A stretch of 64,000 bases of DNA from Bryoerythrophyllum caledonicum (lineage: Eukaryota > Streptophyta > Bryopsida > Pottiales > Pottiaceae), in NCBI GenBank assembly GCA_963971425.1, contig OZ020522.1, forward strand, positions 3,136,168-3,200,167. Direction: 5' to 3'. Positions 15,425 to 29,044 of this stretch are shown here, piece after piece. The first letter of the stretch is position 1, and every line of letters begins with the position of its first letter. The notes below the pieces were generated by a model. The model had not been told where the DNA came from, did not search any database, and worked only from the letters and a program-made list of their open reading frames with translations. The translations under genes and the position numbers were made by a program.

Positions 15425-18400
15425 ACTTTTAGTTTCCTTTGAGAAGGAAGGAGTTCCATGAATCTGAGCTGCCTTTTTCCCTAAGGGCTGATTACGTTAA
15501 TTGAAAATTAAAAAAAAATTCAAGTCTCTTCGTATATGTGCCTCACTTTACAAATAACTCTATTGACTAAACATTCCGCTTGTCGTGCAGATCTACAGAG
15601 ATACATTTATGCAGAGCTACGGAATAGACATAGAGAGTGTCAATCTTTACCTCTTTTTATTTTATTTGAAATGGTTAAAATTAGCCATGAGTAGGTGTCA
15701 GTTAATCTACAATCTTGAATTAGTTTATGGCTAAGGTTCATGGTACAACATGACTTCATTCTTAAAAAGTGGGCAAAACTAAAGACTTGAGTTTAGAGAC
15801 CACATAGCACATCTGAGGTAACCAATCAAATCCCATAAGTGACCTATAAAATTGAGGTATACCCAAACCACTTCAATTGGAGGTTTATTGTTGGTCAAGA
15901 CCCCTTACTTTTGGTTGGCACTAATGGGGGTACATATTGGTGGCCACTAGCTAAACATGGTAGCACACTTTGAAAATCCATAACAAATTTACATTTCATC
16001 AGAAAAATATGAAATCACTTGGGTTGAAATTGTAATTTTTATTGGCTATCACTTTTAAGAATGTATATTATTATTTGTTCTCTCCATATATGCACATTGC
16101 TTAACCCTCAAGCGTCACAAATTGCCACTGTTGGCCATAGTAATCTACATGTATAGTGTTGTATTTGAACATGATAAGCTTCACATATTGGAATGACCTC
16201 CACATAAAAGATTGTTGAAGAATCTTTAATCCAGAGGTGTAAGTCTTACTATATTTTGTTACATTTTTTGTAACCTACAAAGTAAGATATGTATTTGTGT
16301 ATATGGTTCCCAACTAATGTATTGAGGGTTAACTTGTCCTTAATAGGGGGTTTACCTTACAAGTAGTAAAGACTACCCTGCATTGCTCAAAATGATTGTT
16401 AAATTAGTGGAAGAGCTTGGTGGTCTTTGTGCTCCAATTAAAGTAGTTTTGTTGTCTTTAAGAGTGAATAAATAATGTATATAACTTTGAATTTGATGAA
16501 TAATTCTTGAGCCTCTCTACATCTTGCATGTGAGTTGATAGAATTATCCGGTGGTGGTTTTGGTTCATCTCAATTTTTTTATTTGAAAGATATACTATTC
16601 AGATTTTGCTAATTCAATGGTTTAAAAATGATGGATAAATATTTTGAAAAGAAATACAATGGAATGTACAAATCCTACCTTCTCCAAATTGGTAAATGCG
16701 TGATTCTCTTGAAAGTCAAACCACGTGATACTTATTACTTCATGCAAAATCCATCATTACTCAACCCTTTACCACCTAAGTGGACCAGAAGGCACATAGA
16801 GAATCTACAAGGGTAGTAGATTAGGCGGAATATCATCTTCACAACGACCTCTCTTCATATAAATCATTGTAGTTTGTCACTGCGTGCATTGATTGGAGAT
16901 CCAAGAGATGCATTGGACAACTCTCATAGAGCTCCAAGTGCCCACTGATCACTTCATCTTTTAGTGCGCAGGTCCGTGTACATTTCCAGTTAGCTTTTGA
17001 TTATAGTAAAGCCAAGATGTGGTAGTTGATGACAGGTTGTAGTTTTATGTATCATATAGTAGGATTCACCACAACATTCAGTTAGTTGCACCATTTTAAT
17101 AGTGGTGTACGGATTGTTCTTAAGATTTGATTTATTTTGTAGAGTGATTTCTAATTATATGTACTTCCATGGTACTCTAAATTTTATGTGTAGTGTAGGT
17201 ACACTATATGATTTATATATGCTATAAGTTTTGACTATTGATGAATATTTTCACCAACCATATTAACAATGATCCCCTTCTTTATTTAGTATTGATGGTT
17301 GTACTTTTTGTAAAAAACTTCATCAAAAATAAAAAGTTATAGCGCATTCAAATCATAAAGTACCACTACACTAAACAAGAAATTTCACCTTTAGTGTTAC
17401 AATTTCAACTCGATTGATGGTGTATTATACCAATTAAAAGTATGAATTAGTTATGAATTTTCAAAGTGGTATGCAATGTTGAGCCCATTTGTGCCATGAG
17501 GTACCCTTCATAATCATATGCGAAAAGCAAGGGATCATGATCAATGCTAAACCTAAATTTTGCAATTGTGAATGAGTAAATGGGGTAGAATTTAGAAATG
17601 GGATCATTTCTAAAGCGGTGGAGATAGGAAAGTGGTAGTGAGCATCATCACCTAAATACATTAAATTCCATATCATTATGTTCAAATCCTTTTTTAAATC
17701 TAGACAAAACAATAGTGGATTAAAACTTCTATAATATTCCAAAGATGGACCTAAGGGAGTCTTCTATTAACCCTATCATGCCTAGGTGGACCACTAGGCC
17801 TCCAGGAATCTACAAGAATAATAGATCATGTAGAACATCACCTACACAACAAATACATTTCATCGCGACTCCATTTCACGTAAATCATTGTAATTCCCCA
17901 ATGCCTAGTACATCAATTGAGGACCAAATAGATTTGAGCCCTTAATGGTCTTTCAACATATAGATCTCTAAATATATATAAATGACAACCTAACTACTTA
18001 GATGTGATTAAAGTTATCCTTCAATATTGTTAAGTTTCTCTCATCAACTCCAAGACAATTATATGGGGCAAAATTTAATGTCTTGTTTGTAACTTCTTAA
18101 CCAACCACATCACCATCATACATACAAAGTTATTTAGATTTATTACAAAATTTGAAAACTTTCTTCATCAACTTGATTGATGTATTATGGAATTTATAAC
18201 AAGAAGCATATATGTTGGCATCATTGTAGATCTCGTAAATCATTGTAGATGTCTTATACAAAATCCCATCCATGAGGGCCCCTAGATCTCCCTCTTGCAC
18301 TTTATCAAGGGTCCAAGTATGATCACACAGTGTAATATTCAACATGACTCACTATTTAGGGAGCAAGGAATAACCTAGGCATCAATTATGATGCGGATGA

Positions 18401-18719
18401 GCATATGGAAAATATAGAACACTTCTAAAATGCTTAAAGGGTGAAATACATAAGTAAAACCTTGAGTAGCAAACGAGGGGAGAATTCCAAACCTCCTATG
18501 GAACATCAAATGTAAATGACTCATTGAGAAAGAAAAAAAAGGAAAACCAATAAGCACAAAAGTAAGCCAATGGACTGATCATCATGCAAATACATGGTCT
18601 TTCCACCAATTTGTCAACTACGAATATTTCAACTTACCATTGTTTACAAATACATGTTGATCCTTAAGGGCTCAGAAAGGCATCTACTTAGAATTCTCAC
18701 CCTACCAATATTGGTTCTA

Positions 18720-20072
18720 TCAAACCTCCTTACAATCATTTCTCTCTAAAAACTTTTTATCTAAGTACTTGTCATACTTTTGAAAATCAAGTTCCATTAT
18801 TCTAACAATAGCAGAATTACTTAAGAGGATTTCCATTATCTCTGGAAACAAAGGTCTCTTTAACCAATCCACATCCCAACATCTATTCAACAATTCTTCT
18901 ATCCAACTATCAACATATTTTGGAATTCTACGCCTTGCTCCATGGATTACTAGATCATAATCATTTCTACGATAACCTTCAAAAGGCAATTTTCCTGTCA
19001 AGACCTCATAACATGTCATTCCGTAGCTATACACGTCTGCTTCTTTGGAAAACACCTTCATATCCTTGCTTGGAACCTTATTCTTCCAAGCTTGTAATAT
19101 TTCCGGTGCCATGAAGAATCCAGTTCCAACAACTCCAATGGAGCACTCAAAGTCTGCCACATAATAGCTTGGTAGGAATCCATCCTTAAATAAAGAAACC
19201 AACACATTCGATGCTTTGAGGTCCCTATGAAGAATGTTATGGTTGTGCAACCAATTCATCTCTAGCGCAATTTGAAATAAGATTGTTTCAGCTTCATCTT
19301 TTAAAAATGGTCCGTGGTCATTTCCAATGTCCAACATCACACGATCAATCCGGCTTCGCAAATCCTCATGCTCTTTCTCCATTACAAATGCAAACCTTCC
19401 ATCTTGTAACAATATCCCCAAAATTACATCACAACAAAATCGTGCTGGTGGAGGTAGACCATGCATCGTAAGATCCTTGGGCACTGCATAGGATTGGAAG
19501 TACCCAAGGGGCCATTGAGCTTGTAGTTCCCACAAGCGGGTGCCCACCTTGAACACTTTCACCACTCACTCCTTTCCCTCCTCCGATATTTCCTCATTCA
19601 TCCTTGGATTCCTCCAAATGATTTTGGCATGAAAGAGCTCAGCTTGTCCCCCCTCCGCAAACTTCTCCCCCATCTCCAACTCACCAACCCTCAACCACCT
19701 CTTTGTGTCATAACCAAATGTTAGAAAGAATTCACCCCAAGTGGAATGCAACTGCAATTTCTCAAACACTTGCCTATTCTCTTGCGCCACTTCCTCATAA
19801 TCAAGGTCCGACTCCCACTCCGAGAGTTGGCTCCAATGCACCTTGGAACGCTCAATTCGGTCCTCAACATCACTCCCCTCCTTCCCACTCCTTATGGCCG
19901 GCTCCAAGCTCTCCCTGTCCTCGTATCTGCCATGGGCATGACCGGAGCTACTTCCGCGATCAACTCCTGAAGCGGGAGGAGCCGTCTCATCGTGCCCGGA
20001 CTCCATCGAGCCACCCCTCAAAACAAGGAAAACATCACCCAAGTGGCGGACGCATGAGCATAAATTCCCCAT
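18720..20072 (-). pseudogene. Protein kinase, array copy 2, interrupted by one nonsense codon
   Basis: Same gene as copies 1 and 3. It starts at the ATG at 20072 with MGNLCSC, keeps the acidic N-terminal region, FAEGGQAELFHAK, HRDLKASN, DFE, GTGFFMAPE and DVYSYGM, and ends with DCKEV. A TGA at 19566-19568 replaces the TGG codon of copy 3 just before the VVKVF lysine motif. The frame is otherwise intact on both sides. Full translation would give a product of about 450 aa like copy 3. Either this is a very young pseudogene or the stop marks a truncated N-terminal product of about 168 aa. Non-conservative changes (GFLPSYY, DVDWLKRP) also suggest relaxed constraint. Confidence 0.8.
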
Positions 20073-20960
20073 CACTCCCCAACCAAATGCAGCCCTTCTG
20101 CAACCCCAACCTCAGATCGATGCACGCCCCCACGAGCTGCACACAGAAACGATTCTCAATCTAAGGCTGCAAACGATGGCCAAACCACAGACACCACCGC
20201 ATCCCAGCCAAAGAGCGACCAGGGTTTCAGCAACCAGAAGCAACAGATCCGTAACAGGAGACGATGCTAGGTTTAGGGTTTAGGATTGAGGAGAAACACC
20301 GAACCTCACCCGCCACCAGACGCGGAACCAGATTCCTGCGCTCCCGAGTAAGACGACAGCAACGCCGGCGATGGAAGAGCACCAGTCCAGGGGAAGCGCG
20401 AACCGTGAGTCGAAAGAAGGCGAGGTGAGAGTTCGGAGAGCTCAAGCTGGTAATTTATTTCTCGCCTCCACGGAGCACTCTGGATGAAGACACTGTAGAC
20501 GGGAGCCTCTCGAACCCTGTTAGGGCCGGCTGGAGGATTCCTCGTGTGCCTTCCCCGACTTAGTAAACCCAGCCATCTTCCTCTCCCACTCTCAAGTCTG
20601 CAGAGCTCGATCACGAGAGCACCTTCATTTGTTTTCAAATGTATTATCTTATTTTCGAGGTTCTTAATACTATTGAGATTTTCATTCATTTTCATCACAT
20701 GTGATATTTTCATTCATTTTCATCACATTTTCATCAGGTTATCTTGGAGCGTCTTGAAGAAGTTGTGCGCAGACTTGTACCGATTAGCTAGGTTATCTGG
20801 TTGTGATTTTGGAGAGTGAATTTGGAGCTTGCAATAACGCCTACACTTCCTCCGATGAGACTGTGTACGAGATACTTGTTCCCATTGATAAGCCTGAAAT
20901 CCTGACAAAGGCGCTCCAGGTTCTGGCGGAGTTTAGCTCAGAGGTGTGCTAGCTCATTCT

Positions 20961-20992
20961 CTAAACCCTAAACCCTAAACCCTAAACCCTAA
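20961..20992 (+). repeat. Four tandem CCCTAAA telomere-type units
   Basis: CTAAACCC is repeated four times within the first intron of the unit 2 protease remnant. Units 1 and 3 have a single unit at the same place (CCTAAACCCTAAT), so the tract expanded locally after duplication. Confidence 0.85.
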
Positions 20993-21977
20993 TTCCCGGC
21001 AGCGATCGAATTCCATAGGAGCTCCTCAAGAAATAGTTAGGTTCTTTCTGCAGGTGCGAGCATCCGATGAGGATTTGGAGAAGGAGCGGGGTGTTGTGCT
21101 GGAGGAATGGAGGAAAGACAGAAATTCGTTCGGCTGGCTTCATAAGTCGTATTGGAAGCTCTTGATGGAGGGCTCTAAGGTGTACAGATATTTTCATATT
21201 GAAAATTATATGCACAACAATGTACATCTAGTTTGTCATGGCGCATTACCCTGATTTTGGCTTAGTCAGTTGTTTATGTTTCTCTATCATGGTGAAGAAG
21301 TACTTGAGCTCACAGTGTGAGTAATGCAGTATGCTGATCATCGGCCGATTGGATATGAGAAAGTTATAAGAAACGTATCTGCTCAGCAAGTGCGAGATTT
21401 CTATGGCCGTTGGTATCGACCAGAGAATATTGCAGTTGTTGCTGTAGGAGACTTTCCCGATACTGAGGCAAGTTCCTTCACGTCTAGCCTGTAAAACATG
21501 AAATCCCTCATTGCTAAAATTTGACATAATTTGTTGACATTCTAGAGCTGAATTTATGATGAGACGCACCTTCAATCAATTTCGCATCTGTTACTTCTCA
21601 GCATTAACCATACCGGAATGATTTATTGTTTCAGGATGTTCTCAAGCTCATCAAGCTTCATTTCGAGGTGCAGCATCTTGAGTCAAGCCCGTGCTCGAAA
21701 CGTACATTTCGAGTGCCACGGTTTTCATGTGATGTGGACAGAGAAGCAAGAAGGGTTAGTGGTTTAGCTTGGGCCTTGAGCATTCTACTATTGAGAGGGT
21801 TCATTTCTTTTGGAAGCTAACAGAAAGTGGTCATAGGTATGTTTCAAGTGATCATTGATTTCGGTCTTTGGTAAACGATTCTAACATTCTAAATTTTGAC
21901 AATCAGAGGTGGACATAACTTGCGAAACACCTTGCAAACAAAAGACTACAGTAAAGGACAGGCGGCTCTTCCTCGTC

Positions 21978-22069
21978 AAAAATATGTTTTATATTGCGTT
22001 GAATGATAGGTTCCACAGGGTTTTGAGGATCCTGTGGAACCTATTATTCAACGCAATATAAAACATATT
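21978..22069. repeat. Near-perfect hairpin inside protease exon, unit 2
   Basis: The same inverted repeat as at 14692-14782, in the same exon position, so it arose before units 1 and 2 separated. Confidence 0.8.
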
Positions 22070-24825
22070 TCTAAAACATATATGAACAATATAGAACATA
22101 GAAGCAAGAGGATCCTCCCTTCTGTTCCTGCTTCTCCTACAGCAGCTCCCTGACTCGGCTAGCAACAGGGTATAACATTGTGTCGACATGCCCTGAAGGA
22201 GGAACATTGCAAGCACTAGAGCAGATGCTCATAGAGGTGAGGTTCTATATTTCATGTTCGCCGTACATGATTATGATGAAGTGCACAATGGGCGAAATTT
22301 TGTGGTGGGCACAGATGAGCATTGTTTTGATATTAATGGTTAGTGTGAAATTTATCCGAAGGTTGCTCAAATTCGATTATATGGTTTTTCTGAGCGGGAA
22401 GTAGCAACTGTTCGTGCAGAGGAGATGATGACCTTGAAATCTTGGTATTTACGGAGAGACAAACTGGAGTTCACAGAGTGGCGAGACACATATGTTAAGG
22501 TGACGCTGCCCAGCTGTTCTACATAGCTAAATTTGCTCTGGTCCCATTCTCGTGAATTTCTATTGTTGTTCATTGTAGTTAAATTATTACTGTGTAGTTT
22601 TTCTCAAGCTAGAACTTCAAAGATGCTTAATCTAACTATATAATGACTCTAAGTAATGGACTCCGCGTGTGCTACAAATGCACCGACTTTCTTGATGACG
22701 AGGTTCTCCACGCTACATGCCTCAATTCGCATTGAATTATTTTTTACCAATTTAATTCGCTTCTTAGATGAGACATACTCTTGAACTATCATTACTCATT
22801 TCTTCTTGTTCCGTTTTTGGTTCTCAGATCCTCGTGCGTGGTTTTGCATTCAGAGGCCTTTCCGAAGTCGATGAAAGAAACTATTTTTCATGCAGATTGG
22901 GAACTTTATTTTCTCATGAAGCCAGAAGACATGGCCTTAAACCAACTGTACTAGAAGATATGCTTTGGGGAGAAGGATCTCTATGGCTTACACTCGCAAT
23001 TTTGATGGAAAGTGTTTACCATCCGACTTGGAAACAACTCTACAGGTAAAACCCGATGGCTTACCTTTACATGAGAAATTTGTGCTACTATCCTTGTCAT
23101 TTGCAGAGGTACTATTTTGTCTAGGTTGACATTACATTGGATGAAATTAGGCGCCTGCAAGAAGAAGAGACATATTCAACGAGTGGCGATGTATCCAGTA
23201 AGGAAATGCGGCAACCTTAACAAGACAATTCTCAAGATAAGTTGTGTCATGAGTGCAAAAGTTGTGATCGATGCATTAATTTCCATTTGGTTGTTTGGTA
23301 ATGCCATGTTCAAGATCATTATATCTAGATCATTATATCAATTATCAAGGATCATTCACTTTTTGATGTTACACTTCTCTGTTCCTTTGAAACTTGGTGT
23401 AGAATGAACTGACATTATTTACATCATAGTGGTAGTAAATTTAGATCATACCCAAATTTTGGATTGTAAAAAGCTTTCATGTAAAATTTTTGATATTTTT
23501 TGTCCTAAGAATTTAAATTTTTATTTGAACTTTCCTCTAACTGTATGCTACCAAATTAAATTATTATTTGAATTTTTCTATAATCGTATTCTTTTTCACA
23601 TAATATGTTACTAACTAGGTTGCAATGTAGCTATAACATTTCATCAGTTTTTTGCAAATAAGAAGCATAAAAATTTATGAACTTAATCTTAAATCAATCT
23701 AAATATATCAAATAATACAATAAAGTTTATGGCAATAACTCTCGGATATGAATGGTTTAAATTAAAATTTAATGATAAATATTTCAAATTTCAAATTTGA
23801 AATCAAATTATGAATCGAACTAGATGGAATTAAATTATGGTTTGAGCTCAAACCATAATTTTTCAAGAAGACAATCTTCACCATTAACCCTTTAGTGCCG
23901 AGGAGACCCAAAATGGGACTCTGAAGGTGTTAAAACTCAATTTGCATGAAATCCATGAGGAATTAGGTTGTGAAATTGGAAGTTTAAATTTGCACACATT
24001 ACATGAACACTCTTCAAAAATGAGATCATGATTTGGAGTTATATAACTCATGGAACACCTAGGAATACAACACAAAATACACCAAATACCTTAAAATACA
24101 ATGAATACCATGCCGCTTACTATGTCATATTTCATTCACATACAAAATTATTTTGGTCTTAAATTTTGATTGAAATTTGTCTTTGAGGGCTTCTTCATTT
24201 TTTGTGATTGTCAATCTCTCTCATCGTATACAAAACTTTTGTTCTAATTTGTATAATTTTGGAACCTTTTCGTATATAATCAAATAGACAAAAGTCAAAA
24301 AATCATCAATAATCATGTATTAATGTTTTCTTGACCTACGATATGTCAGTGCAAAGCTATCGAACTCTTTCATTCAAAATACAAAAATTCTTGCAAGAAT
24401 CTATTGATGGATAAAGTAGTATACCCTCCAAAGTCCACAATTTTTATAACCAGTATACGGTAGTTTCAAACACTATAATCTATTCCATCAACCATTGGAT
24501 GTTGTGCAAATTTTCCCCGAAGTTCAGGTCATGGATTGAGTTCAATTTTGTGAAGTTGGATATTGAAATTAGGCATTCTATCTCCATCAAAGTAAAAAAA
24601 TCAGCACATATCTTGGTTTTGGAGACACATGATTTTGGCACTAAAGGGTTAAAAGAAATCTTGTTTTTTTTTTTAAAACTAATAAAATGACATGATTTAT
24701 GGATAAGAGCAAGTACAGTTAGAGATTAATTTATCATACCATGCTGAGATGTCTTGTGATGATTCGGTAAATCTTGTAGCATGCATGAAAGTACTAGAAA
24801 AATACACCTACACAAGCAGTCATGA

Positions 24826-25104
24826 GGCTAGGGCGAATTGACCCCCTCGCTAGGACTTATCCGTGGTGGGCCCCGTCTTAATTGCATGGGGTCATTTATC
24901 TGTCCCTCTTATTTTCGGGGATCCAGAGGTTTTTTTTGGATTTTTTTTGACAAATTTGGGGCCTACGGCTATTGATTCCCAAAGAACACCCTCCCTTGTT
25001 ATAAATAGGGCCCCATCCAAAAACAAAATAGGGATCAAGTTTGGCACCACCACCTCATGGCCCCCTCGGGTAACTCCCAGCAAGGGGGTCAATTTGCCTT
25101 AGCC
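24826..25104. mobile_element. Non-autonomous TIR transposon (hAT-like), recent insertion in unit 2
   Basis: 279 bp with terminal inverted repeats. The left end begins GGCTAGGGCGAATTGACCCC; the right end, reversed, begins GGCTAAGGCAAATTGACCCC (two mismatches in 20). It is flanked by 8-bp near-duplicates AGTCATGA (24818-24825) and ACTCATGA (25105-25112). Unit 3 has the empty site near 35840 (CAAGCACTCATGAATGG), so the insertion followed the split of units 2 and 3. The 8-bp duplication points to hAT. It carries no transposase. Confidence 0.8.
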
Positions 25105-25215
25105 ACTCATGAATGGACTATGGACGTCTCTTTACAGCATGCATGAATGTAATAGAAAAATATACCCACGAGTACACTCAAGAGTGGACTATGAATGTCA
25201 CTTTTGACATGAGTT

Positions 25216-28200
25216 ATAACTTTCTGCTAATAAAAAGTTTCCGCTTAAAGCTCTAGTATTACCATCTGATGATCTTTCAAATATATATATATATTTAAAA
25301 AATTTTAAAAAGTGAAATACTTAATTTCTATGCACTTTTAAGTAAAACCAATGAAGGTTGCTAAGAACTTTCCTCCATTGCTATCCGGCACAAAAACATA
25401 CACAATTCAGCTCTACAATGGTGCTATACATGCTTTGCAGCACCCTAGCCGCCCTACCCTCACTCCCCGTGGGCCGTTTCAAACGTTGAACCTCAAACAA
25501 CTTTAGTTTTCTGTATTTGTTTAAAGAATTTTTTTTCCCCGCGAAGCTATTACTTATATGCATCTATGATAAAAATTTCAAAAATTTATGATCTATATTG
25601 ACACCGATGTAAGCTACCCAAAATCACTAGAAGCCCACCTCGGGACTTAGTGCATTTAGGGGTTATCACCAATTTCCAAATCGTAGTTATCAAGAGGAAT
25701 TCACATAAATTCAAAGATTTGAGTATATACCAAGATGGTAATTGATAAGAATTTTTTTGTTCTTTATTATTTCAAAAACATTACATAATTTGAAATAGCT
25801 CATAATATGCTAAAAATGAACCAATAATATAAAATATGAGGAACAAACTAATATTAAATCATGTATGCATGTCAATCGTTTTTCTTTAAGAAATATACTT
25901 TAGAGTATAATCCCTAAAGACCCAAGTGTACCTCTGGGGTACAAAAATGTACACTTTGACCACAATAATTGTTCAATCGGTGTGGTCAAAATTCACATCA
26001 AACGTAAAACATATGCATGGGTGGCAAAAACGCACCACATCTAGCATGCACCACTTTAAAGCAGATTACAACTTTCTGCAGCAGATTGCAACTTTGTAAA
26101 GCAGATCCCCAATTTATAAAGCATCCATCGTCTACAGTAAAAACCCTACTGGTTTAACGAACCAGAAACTGACACGTGGCCGGAAACCGTAGGATCTCAT
26201 CAGGGCGTACATATGAATGTTGTCGCGGTTATTGATACTCTGTTGGTTACTGGTCCTCTTCTTTGCAGCATGAGATTTTAGGAAGTGACATCATTCTGAT
26301 TCCGTGGCGAGAGGACCTCACCAATTTCCACCTTGACTCGACATGCGCTCTGATGGTTTGGCAGATGCTAGTGTCGTCGTTTGGTGAAGTGCTGAGTCCG
26401 AGGTATTGAAGTTTCCCGGATTGGTTGGGTTGGGGCGGTGGCAGTAGCAGCGTCGTTGCTGGTAAAGGGGTCGATCGGAGGGAAGGGTTTGGTCAGAGCC
26501 GTGACGTTGGTCGTTCAGTTGGGGAGCTGTGGAGGACGGCTCTGTGAATATAGGCTGGGGGTCGCAATTGTCTGGAGACTCGTCTTGCTTGCTTGAAGTT
26601 CAGGTATGTGTATGATCGTTGTAAGTAGAGTTTGGTGCTTGATCTAAAGGTGGTACCTGCGCATGAGGAATGAAGGGTGGAATCGTGACCTGTGTTGCCT
26701 GGGGTTCCCGACAGAAACCTGCTTCATCACTTGTTCACAGCGGCGGCGATTATCAGCAACACAAGTGAGCAACGGCGGAAACCCTCTTGGTTGCTTGCTC
26801 ACAGCGGCAATTATTTGCAGCACAAGTGAGCAACGGCGTTGCAATGAAAGAGTCTCATCCGTGCATCGCCGATGATGCTTAGTAGGGTTAGATCAGGAAG
26901 CTCTTAGTTACTTGTGACAAGTGAGGGTGTTGCGTTGATCGATCAGTCTAGTGTATTCCAGGTGAAGCTCTCTTGCGGGATGAGTAGTAGCTGGTGTTGA
27001 AGTTCACCAATACAGGATCATCTTGATGTTGCAGCCGTCGATGGTAGATCTGGCTCCTCGTGGTACTGTCTTCGTCTCGTCTGGGATTAAAATTTGTCGG
27101 GATGTGTATTTCGTTCTTGTGCTGTTTCTTTAGAGGTATTGTCGTTTTATCTTTTTGGAACCTGAGGCATTTGTTGCCCATGATGACCTCTTCTTCCGAA
27201 CTTCGAAAGTTACACAAAGGCACTATTCATAGGGCAACTTAAGTTGCCCTGCATGAATAGTGTCACTGCTTGAATAGTGCCACAACACTATTCATAGGGG
27301 CAACTTAAGTTGCCTTGTGTGAATAGTGCCACAACACTTTTCACAAGAGCAACTTAAGTTGCCCTGCATGAATAGTGTCACTCCTTGAATAATGCCACAG
27401 CACTTCACACATGATAAGTTAACCCTAGAATGCCTAAGCAAATGAAAAATTGAATTTTTGGATGACATTTCAAAGATGATAATTGATGTAATACATCACT
27501 TGTCATCCAATTTTTTCTAGAGAGTTCATTGAATTTATAAGCATCAGATGATGATGAAAGTTGCCTCATTGAAGAAAACATGTTTTATCCAAAGAAGAAA
27601 AGGTTTGGGACATGTACCTCAATGTAGTGAATTTGAGAAACTTCTAGCTTTAGCTCTAAATCTGAATTTGAGCCACTAAAATGGTATTTTTTGAATTTTG
27701 AATTTTATGATGTCTAGTTTCCATTCCAATTTGAAAATTCAAAAAATACATAAAATTGAATAAGTTATTGCAATTTGAACTTTGGACCCATAAGCATGGT
27801 TCATAGATTTCCTAATTTTAGCTAAACACGGATGTTTCATTTATACCACAAGTTCTAGCACTATAATGTATACCTTTGGTGAAATTATCAGAATATTTTA
27901 GCATGATTTGTATATCATAAGAATTTTCTTCATGTATTCTTCACAAATTCACAATAATTTCAAATTTTCACAAAAAACCGTGATTTTTGTGACAAAAACA
28001 AGACATGTGATCTCATCTCTAAAACATGAAATAAAAAATTCCTTAGTAGAGTTAAGTTGTCATGTTGTGGCCTTATTCATGCAATGGCACTACTCATCCC
28101 GTACTACATCATCCTCCTATGTCCTTCACAATTTCACACCAATATGCTTCTTGGACACAAAGCGCTTCTTCAAGCACCAAAATGGTGACCCATCAAGGGC

Positions 28201-29044
28201 ATTCCATGGAAAAGAAGATCGATGTTCTTTTGCATGAAGAAGCGCTCATTTGGAGAGCCATCTATTACTTTTGCACAATATAGGATCAAATGTTGGCCAT
28301 GTGGATTAGAACAATATGTACAACTATTATAGCTAGTATAAATGTTATAGGTGGAAATTTTTGTTTCCAATAGGAGAGAAGCAACATACGTTTAGTATAG
28401 ATGATATATCATATTGGTTATCACATATCATTCAAATGGTGCATTCATTGACTTCATATATAATGTGAAGCTTGATGCATTTATGTAAGTCCGTAAAAGT
28501 TTTTAATAAACATTTTTCCTATATATGGAGTTGTATTATTGGAGAAGGGATGCACTTTGACCAGAAGAGAGAGAAATATCAAAATGCCTATGATTTCAAT
28601 TATTGATTTCAATGTATTAAACTTACAGAGTGAGCATCATATTGTACATTTGTTTAGTATATTTATATACCTTTATATGAAATGTGACGGGGTTATACTC
28701 GGATGACACATATGGTTCATTCATGGTGTCATGTGGTGTACGGGGCAATATTTTATACTTCCATTTTAACTTTTTCTTGTTAGACCTATGCATAAAATGA
28801 GAAAACGCATATCTATATCTTCTACGTTGCAGGTTAAAAAAGAATTGAGTTGGCGTGCAATTTAAACATTACCTACACATGTGAATTCTTCACAAATACT
28901 ATGTTTTACTAGGAAAATTTTGTGAAGGATTTGTTAAATCAAAATATGCATATTAACAACTCATGTTTTGCACATGAGGTCAAATCCAGTTGGCCTGCCC
29001 TAAAAAACGTCACATGCGTATGTGACGTTTTCACGAATACTGTG
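25216..29044. other. Spacer between units 2 and 3; no gene recognised
   Basis: Contains AT-rich DNA to about 26150, a more GC-rich stretch at 26220-27210 with a short repeated motif (AAGTGAGCAACGGCG twice, near 26764 and 26824), then the palindromic repeats at 27221-27377 and AT-rich DNA to 29044. No reading frame resembles a known protein and I see no tRNA or rRNA gene. Confidence 0.55.
27221..27377. repeat. Three tandem palindromes around GCAACTTAAGTTGC
   Basis: Three imperfect palindromes of 42-43 bp at 27221-27262, 27286-27328 and 27335-27377. Each opens with CACTATTCA or a variant, has the core GCAACTTAAGTTGC, and closes with GAATAGTG, so each strand can fold into a stem. Short TGAATAGTGCCACAA spacers separate them. 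They could be stacked ends of a small transposon or a satellite seed. Confidence 0.8.

Larger units (their letters stand above)
7595..15520. repeat. Segmental duplication, unit 1
   Basis: About 7.9 kb that recurs in order as unit 2 (about 15.5-25.2 kb) and, from its 9.15 kb point on, as unit 3 (29.05 kb onward). Long runs are near-identical, for example TGCAGAGCTACGGAATA at 7696 and 15612. The unit holds about 3.2 kb of non-coding DNA, a minus-strand kinase gene and a divergent M16 protease pseudogene. Except for those genes, 7595-10866 shows no coding region or RNA gene. Confidence 0.85.
20812..23290 (+). pseudogene. M16 zinc-protease (PQQL-like) pseudogene, unit 2
   Basis: The fullest of the three remnants. 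It has the unit 1 pieces (DEDLEKERGVVLEEWR, RPENIAVVAVGDFPDTE, LKLIKLHFE, HGLKPTVLEDMLWGE) plus two exons deleted from unit 1: YNIVSTCPEGGTLQALEQML at about 22170-22235, and YGFSEREVATVRAEEMMT followed by LKSWYLRRDKLEFTEWRD at about 22380-22490. These match the middle of the family. No HxxEH exon is present and the frame is broken in several places. A run of four CCCTAAA units sits in the first intron, and the hairpin of unit 1 is repeated at about 21978-22069. Confidence 0.8.
15521..25215. repeat. Segmental duplication, unit 2
   Basis: Second copy of the kinase-protease block. 15521-18719 is non-coding and collinear with 7595-10866 of unit 1, with small gaps. After the protease pseudogene, about 23450-25215 is AT-rich non-coding DNA that recurs in unit 3 at about 34520-35945 but is absent from unit 1. 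The kinase reading frame, in contrast, is more different from copies 1 and 3 than those are from each other, so the units have a mosaic history. Confidence 0.85.

Noticed and set aside
24863-25102. 79-codon open frame at 24863-25102 and its antisense partner
   Set aside because: Both lie inside the 279-bp inverted-repeat transposon and resemble no protein.
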